Assembly: GCA_910584985.1 (NCBI GenBank)
Contig: CAJUDJ010000001.1
Span: 118,249-182,248, forward strand
Direction of reading: 5' to 3'
DNA: 64,000 nucleotides
DNA from: an uncultured Eubacterium sp.
Lineage (GTDB): Bacteria > Bacillota > Clostridia > Oscillospirales > Acutalibacteraceae
Of the stretch, positions 60,893-64,000 are shown one piece after another. The notes under the pieces are model-generated. The model ran no database searches and was not told the origin of the DNA. It was given only the letters and a program-made list of their open reading frames with translations. Both the position numbers and the translations under genes were made by a program. Numbering within the stretch: the stretch's first letter is position 1; the number at the start of each line of letters is the position of its first letter.

Positions 60893-61345
60893 TCATATTT
60901 CTTTGACATACAACCGGTCTGTTCCATTACCATAATTAACAATATCCCTGAGATAGCGATATCCATATTTTTCATATAACCCAACATGTATGGAGGGAAT
61001 ATATGTTTTATCAAATCCGTTTTCCTTGGCATATTCATTTGCAAAGGAAATCAGCTGTTCGCTGATTCTGCATCCCCGATACTCCTCCGCCACAAAAACA
61101 CCTGATACCCATGGATATATTTCAGGCAACGGATAATAGTCTTCCTTTCTGATATAGGCTATTCCTGTAATCCGATCATTTATTATTGCTGCAAACGGGG
61201 TTTCCCAATCTGTAAATGCCCACGCCCGAAGTTCGCTTAACATATGTTCTTTTACATCTTCCCACGAAAAATTTTCAACAAAACAAATCAGCTTATCAGC
61301 TAAGTCTGTGCCTCTGTTCACTTTTTTTATTTCCGGTGAATTCAC
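60893..61345 (-). CDS. GNAT-family N-acetyltransferase
   Basis: A 150-residue acetyltransferase. The acetyl-CoA-binding motif A is in VFVAEEYRGCRISEQLISFANEYA, preceded by the substrate-side strand WVSG and followed by GLYEKYGYRYL, typical for GNATs. A GTG at 61345 is chosen because a G-rich Shine-Dalgarno (GGGGGG) lies seven bases upstream and the promoter at 61382-61409 excludes the earlier codons of the open frame. The acceptor is unknown. It stands alone. Confidence 0.82.
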   Translation of the reverse strand: MNSPEIKKVNRGTDLADKLICFVENFSWEDVKEHMLSELRAWAFTDWETPFAAIINDRITGIAYIRKEDYYPLPEIYPWVSGVFVAEEYRGCRISEQLISFANEYAKENGFDKTYIPSIHVGLYEKYGYRYLRDIVNYGNGTDRLYVKEI

Positions 61346-61381
61346 AAATATGCCCCCCATCCCAATTTGTCTGTTCATAAG

Positions 61382-61409
61382 ATTATAACATAAAAAACCC
61401 AAAGAACAA
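61382..61409 (-). promoter_or_regulatory. Promoter of the GNAT gene
   Basis: On the minus strand TTGTTC (61409-61404) and TATAAT (61387-61382) with a 16-base spacer; it overlaps the cysK terminator. Confidence 0.6.
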
Positions 61410-61425
61410 CATTGTCCTTTGGGTT
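61392..61425 (-). terminator. Terminator of the metY-cysK operon
   Basis: AACCCAAAGGACAA pairs with TTGTTCTTTGGGTT on the minus strand and is followed by T6. Confidence 0.85.
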
Positions 61426-61472
61426 AAAGCTTCATACAACACCGGCGCATATGCAGTTTTGCCTATGGAATT

Positions 61473-62399
61473 CTATTTAAACATACCTGTTGAAAGGTAT
61501 CGTTCACCTGTGTCCGGCAGAAGCACAACAATGTTTTTTCCCTTATATTCTTCTCTTTCGGAAAGCGCTGCTGCGGCCCATACAGCTGCACCGCTTGAAA
61601 TGCCCACAAGAATACCTTCCGTTTTGGCAATTTTGTTTCCTGCTTCAAGTGCATCCGTGTCCGAAACCGCGATTACCTCATCATAAACGGCAGTATCCAG
61701 CGTTTTCGGCACAAAGCCTGCACCGATGCCCTGAATTTTATGCGCACCGCCGTGGCCCTCTGAAAGAACCGGGGACGAAGCAGGCTCAACTGCAATAATT
61801 TTAATATCCGGATTCTGCTCCTTCAGATATCTGCCGATTCCCGAAACCGTACCGCCTGTGCCCACACCTGCAACAAATGCATCTATGCTTCCATTCATAT
61901 CCTGCCAGATTTCAGGTCCTGTGGTTTCATAATGTGCCTGCGGATTGGCCGGATTTTCAAACTGCCCCAGAATCACGGCGTGCTCTGTTTCTTCTGCAAG
62001 CTCTTCTGCTTTTCTGATTGCACCGCTCATACCGAGTGCTCCGTCTGTTAATACCACTTCTGCACCGTAAGCCTTAACAAGATTTCTTCTTTCCACACTC
62101 ATGGTTTCCGGCATGGTAAGAATCACCCTGTACCCCTTGGCAGTGCCGACACTTGCAAGCCCTATGCCGGTGTTTCCCGATGTGGGTTCAATAATGGCTG
62201 CACCCGGCTTCAGCGTACCGTCTGCCTCAGCTGCCGCAATCATGGCTGCCGCAATCCTGTCCTTGGCAGAGCCGGCAGGATTAAAATATTCCAGCTTGGC
62301 ATAAATCCCAGCGTTCAGTTGTTCCTTTTCGGTAAAATTGTTCAGCTTCATAATCGGTGTTTTTCCGATTAACTCTGTTATATTATTATAAATTGCCAT
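61473..62399 (-). CDS. cysK: Cysteine synthase A (O-acetylserine sulfhydrylase)
   Basis: A 308-residue PLP enzyme of fold type II making cysteine from O-acetylserine and sulfide. The PLP lysine is in YFNPAGSAKDRIA, the substrate loop is EPTSGNTGIGLA, and the phosphate-binding loop is GVGTGGTVSGIGRYL; SSGAAVWAA closes the fold. AAGGAAAGGG precedes the ATG. The gene is 16 bases downstream of metY and shares its regulation. Confidence 0.95.
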   Translation of the reverse strand: MAIYNNITELIGKTPIMKLNNFTEKEQLNAGIYAKLEYFNPAGSAKDRIAAAMIAAAEADGTLKPGAAIIEPTSGNTGIGLASVGTAKGYRVILTMPETMSVERRNLVKAYGAEVVLTDGALGMSGAIRKAEELAEETEHAVILGQFENPANPQAHYETTGPEIWQDMNGSIDAFVAGVGTGGTVSGIGRYLKEQNPDIKIIAVEPASSPVLSEGHGGAHKIQGIGAGFVPKTLDTAVYDEVIAVSDTDALEAGNKIAKTEGILVGISSGAAVWAAAALSEREEYKGKNIVVLLPDTGERYLSTGMFK

Positions 62400-62415
62400 T
62401 ATAAATACCCTTTCC

Positions 62416-63702
62416 TTATTTTATCGAATCAAAGGCCTGTTCCAAATCGTAAAGAATATCGTCAATATTTTCTGTTCCGATAGAAAGCCTTATCGTATTA
62501 TCATAAATATTCTGCTCTTTGCATTCCTGTTCCGAAAGCTGAGAATGCGTTGTTGTTTTCGGATGAATGACAAGTGATTTTGAATCTGCAACATTTGCAA
62601 GCAGGGAAAATATTTTAAGCTGATCTATGAACTGCTTCGCTTCAGCCTCGCCGCCCTTAATATCAAATGTAAAAATTGAACCTGCACCGTTCGGAAAATA
62701 TTTATGATAAAGTGCCTTTTCATTTTCATCAATTTCCGGATGATTAATTTTTTCAACCAACGGATGCTGCGAAAGATAAGCAAGCACCTTTTTTGTGTTT
62801 TCAATATGGCGTTCCACACGAAGCGAAAGCGTTTCCAGCCCCTGAAGCAGAAGAAAAGCATTAAAAGGCGATATGGCAGCACCCGTATCTCTTAAAAGAA
62901 TGGCACGCACATAAGTAATAAATGCAGCTTTTCCAGCCGCTTGCGTAAAGCTGATTCCGTGATAGCTTTCATTCGGCTCTGTAAACTGCAGATATTTTCC
63001 GCTTGCTGCCCAATCAAAGCTGCCGCTGTCAACAATTACGCCGCCAAGCGTTGTGCCGTGGCCGCCAATAAATTTTGTAGCGCTGTGCACCACAATATCC
63101 GCACCGTATTCAATCGGGCGAAGCAGATAAGGCGTTGTAAAGGTGGAATCCACAATAAGCGGAATGCCATGCCTGTGTGCAATTTCTGCAACGGCTTCAA
63201 TATCTGTGATATTTGAATTCGGATTTCCAAGCGTTTCAATAAAAACTGCTTTTGTGTTTTCACGGATTGCATCTTCAAAGGCCTGAGGATTGTGCGGATC
63301 AACAAAGGTTGCGGTTACACCGTGCCCGGGAAAGGTGTGTGCAAGATAATTATAGGTGCCGCCGTATATTGTTTTTGCGCTTACAATATGATCCCCCGCT
63401 TTAGCAAGTGCCTGAAAGGTATAGGCAAGTGCAGCAGCACCCGATGCGGTTGCCAGCGCAGCCACACCGCCCTCCAGCGCAGCAATTCTGTTTTCGAAAA
63501 CTGCTTGTGTGGAATTTGTAAGCCTGCCGTAAATATTGCCTGCATCCGTTAAATTGAATCTTGCCTGTGCGTGATCGCTGCTGTGAAAAACATAGGAAGC
63601 CGTCTGATAAATCGGGACAGCCCTTGCATCCGTAGCCGGATCTGCCTGCTCCTGTCCCGCATGAAGCTGCAGAGTTTCAAAATGATATTTATAATCTGAC
63701 AT
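62416..63702 (-). CDS. metY: O-acetylhomoserine sulfhydrylase (MetY-type)
   Basis: A 428-residue PLP enzyme of the Cys/Met metabolism family. It begins YKYHFETLQLHAGQEQADPATDARAVPIYQTASY, typical of MetY/CysD, and has the PLP lysine in VVHSATKFIGGHGTTLGG. It makes homocysteine from O-acetylhomoserine and sulfide. ATG 63702 follows AAAGGAGAG by about 11 bases; codons between 63750 and 63702 are taken as leader. Downstream is cysK, upstream a Cys-rich leader ORF, an inverted-repeat operator and the end of an Rrf2 gene, so the operon is probably cysteine-regulated. Confidence 0.93.
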   Translation of the reverse strand: MSDYKYHFETLQLHAGQEQADPATDARAVPIYQTASYVFHSSDHAQARFNLTDAGNIYGRLTNSTQAVFENRIAALEGGVAALATASGAAALAYTFQALAKAGDHIVSAKTIYGGTYNYLAHTFPGHGVTATFVDPHNPQAFEDAIRENTKAVFIETLGNPNSNITDIEAVAEIAHRHGIPLIVDSTFTTPYLLRPIEYGADIVVHSATKFIGGHGTTLGGVIVDSGSFDWAASGKYLQFTEPNESYHGISFTQAAGKAAFITYVRAILLRDTGAAISPFNAFLLLQGLETLSLRVERHIENTKKVLAYLSQHPLVEKINHPEIDENEKALYHKYFPNGAGSIFTFDIKGGEAEAKQFIDQLKIFSLLANVADSKSLVIHPKTTTHSQLSEQECKEQNIYDNTIRLSIGTENIDDILYDLEQAFDSIK

Positions 63703-63750
63703 AATCAATTTCTCTCCTTTTTTAATATACAAATTTGCTTTTGGTTTCAA

Positions 63751-63819
63751 TCAACAACATCGGCACATTCGTATCTGTAAGAAGATAAACGCTGTTTTTC
63801 GTATATTTGGCTGCCTCAT
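63751..63819 (-). CDS. Candidate cysteine-sensing leader peptide, 22 aa
   Basis: A short ORF in the metY leader with its own strong GGAGGCGG and ATG at 63819. It encodes 22 residues starting MRQPNIRKTA and ending RMCRCC before TGA, so three of the last four codons are cysteine (TGC CGA TGT TGT). Codons 12-14 include TCTTCTT, which can pair with AAGGAGA at the metY ribosome binding site (one G-U). A ribosome stalled at the Cys codons would cover that sequence and free metY translation. It is an inference from sequence; the ORF is too short for statistical gene calling. Confidence 0.6.
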   Translation of the reverse strand: MRQPNIRKTAFIFLQIRMCRCC

Positions 63820-63846
63820 ATTGCCGCCTCCAATCTATTTATACTA

Positions 63847-63867
63847 TTCCTATTGGTTTTATAGGAA
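63847..63867. promoter_or_regulatory. Inverted-repeat operator, candidate Rrf2/CymR site
   Basis: TTCCTAT (63847-63853) and ATAGGAA (63861-63867) form a perfect 7-bp dyad around seven bases, just downstream of the metY promoter. An adjacent Rrf2-type gene and the sulfur-assimilation target fit a CymR-like circuit. Confidence 0.6.
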
Positions 63868-63880
63868 TTAGCTTAATAAA

Positions 63881-63909
63881 AGCATATCACCTGTTAAAAC
63901 AAAAATCAA
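63881..63909 (-). promoter_or_regulatory. Promoter of leader-metY-cysK
   Basis: On the minus strand TTGATT (63909-63904) and TATGCT (63886-63881) with 17 bases between and an upstream TGA as extended -10. Transcription would begin near 63874 and cross the operator and leader ORF. Confidence 0.65.
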
Positions 63910-63923
63910 GTGTTTTTTCAAAA

Positions 63924-64000
63924 TTATATAATAAAATTTCCGCCCTTGCTGTTCTGTTCCTCAACAAGATCGGCAAGCGTTATGCTGTCCACCACATCAT
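63924..64000 (-). CDS. Rrf2-family regulator, C-terminal fragment
   Basis: The last 24 or so codons of a minus-strand gene cut by the window edge. The visible end reads DVVDSITLADLVEEQ followed by a polar tail and stop TAA at 63924. The SITLADLV pattern is the typical C-terminal end of Rrf2 proteins such as CymR and IscR. Too little is present to tell a cysteine from an iron-sulfur regulator; the position next to metY-cysK favours a CymR-like role. Confidence 0.55.
   Translation of the reverse strand, partial: DVVDSITLADLVEEQNSKGGNFII

Noticed and set aside
1..64000. CRISPR arrays, rRNA and tRNA genes
   Set aside because: No regularly spaced repeats, rRNA-like blocks or cloverleaf sequences were found on reading through; a covariance-model scan was not possible.

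Overview
The window reads as the chromosome of a low-GC, strictly anaerobic Firmicute of class Clostridia, most likely a gut Oscillospirales/Ruminococcaceae-type bacterium. That is an inference from gene content and order: miaB-ricA(ymcA)-mutS-mutL-miaA, a sepF/divIVA division cluster, membrane subunits of a Na+-pumping decarboxylase, a stand-alone AICAR transformylase, DUF6472 and DUF6449 proteins, and FeoB iron uptake. No rRNA, tRNA or CRISPR array was seen. Most genes lie on the minus strand in tightly overlapping operons.

Layout. 1-594: 3' end of a lacZ-type beta-galactosidase. 649-10135: a minus-strand run holding a stand-alone GMP-synthase ATPase subunit, an ECF sigma factor fused in frame to an unknown domain, small hypotheticals, two HAD phosphatases, a YdcF protein, an XRE membrane regulator, endonuclease IV, rluD and lspA. 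10210-24177: ileS, divIVA, sepF, a YggS-type PLP protein, an HlyD-like protein, miaA, mutL, mutS, ricA-like and miaB. 24354-29062: malQ, a Cys-rich unknown and pcrA. 29148-36523: oadB/oadG, a 44-residue membrane peptide, and a GntR/ABC-transporter operon with two giant paralogous permeases.

36856-49667 is a mobile island of about 12.8 kb inserted exactly at the 3' end of the full-length guaA. It carries a type I restriction-modification operon led by an XRE regulator whose promoter is buried in a 48-bp perfect palindrome. It also carries a two-gene DUF3800 module, a candidate short RNA, tnpV, a MobV relaxase with a plausible oriT, a ribbon-helix-helix accessory protein, a tyrosine integrase, an excisionase-like protein and a divergent repressor gene with four AAAC-N6-GTTT operators. 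Direct att repeats, paired 11-bp-period arm sites at both ends, and a possible footprint of a second element just outside the left end are visible.

49656-64000 returns to core genes: guaA, a membrane protein with Ca-binding-like repeats, an acyltransferase, feoB with two ATP-grasp ligases, AICAR transformylase, a polysaccharide deacetylase, a GNAT acetyltransferase, and the sulfur operon metY-cysK. The sulfur operon has an Rrf2 regulator gene upstream (truncated by the window edge) and a short leader ORF that ends in Cys-Arg-Cys-Cys-stop, suggesting translation-dependent cysteine sensing. The best candidates for something undescribed are that leader peptide, the palindrome-controlled restriction operon, the DUF3800 pair and the candidate small RNA. 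Start codons were moved inward wherever a good ribosome binding site or a promoter required it.
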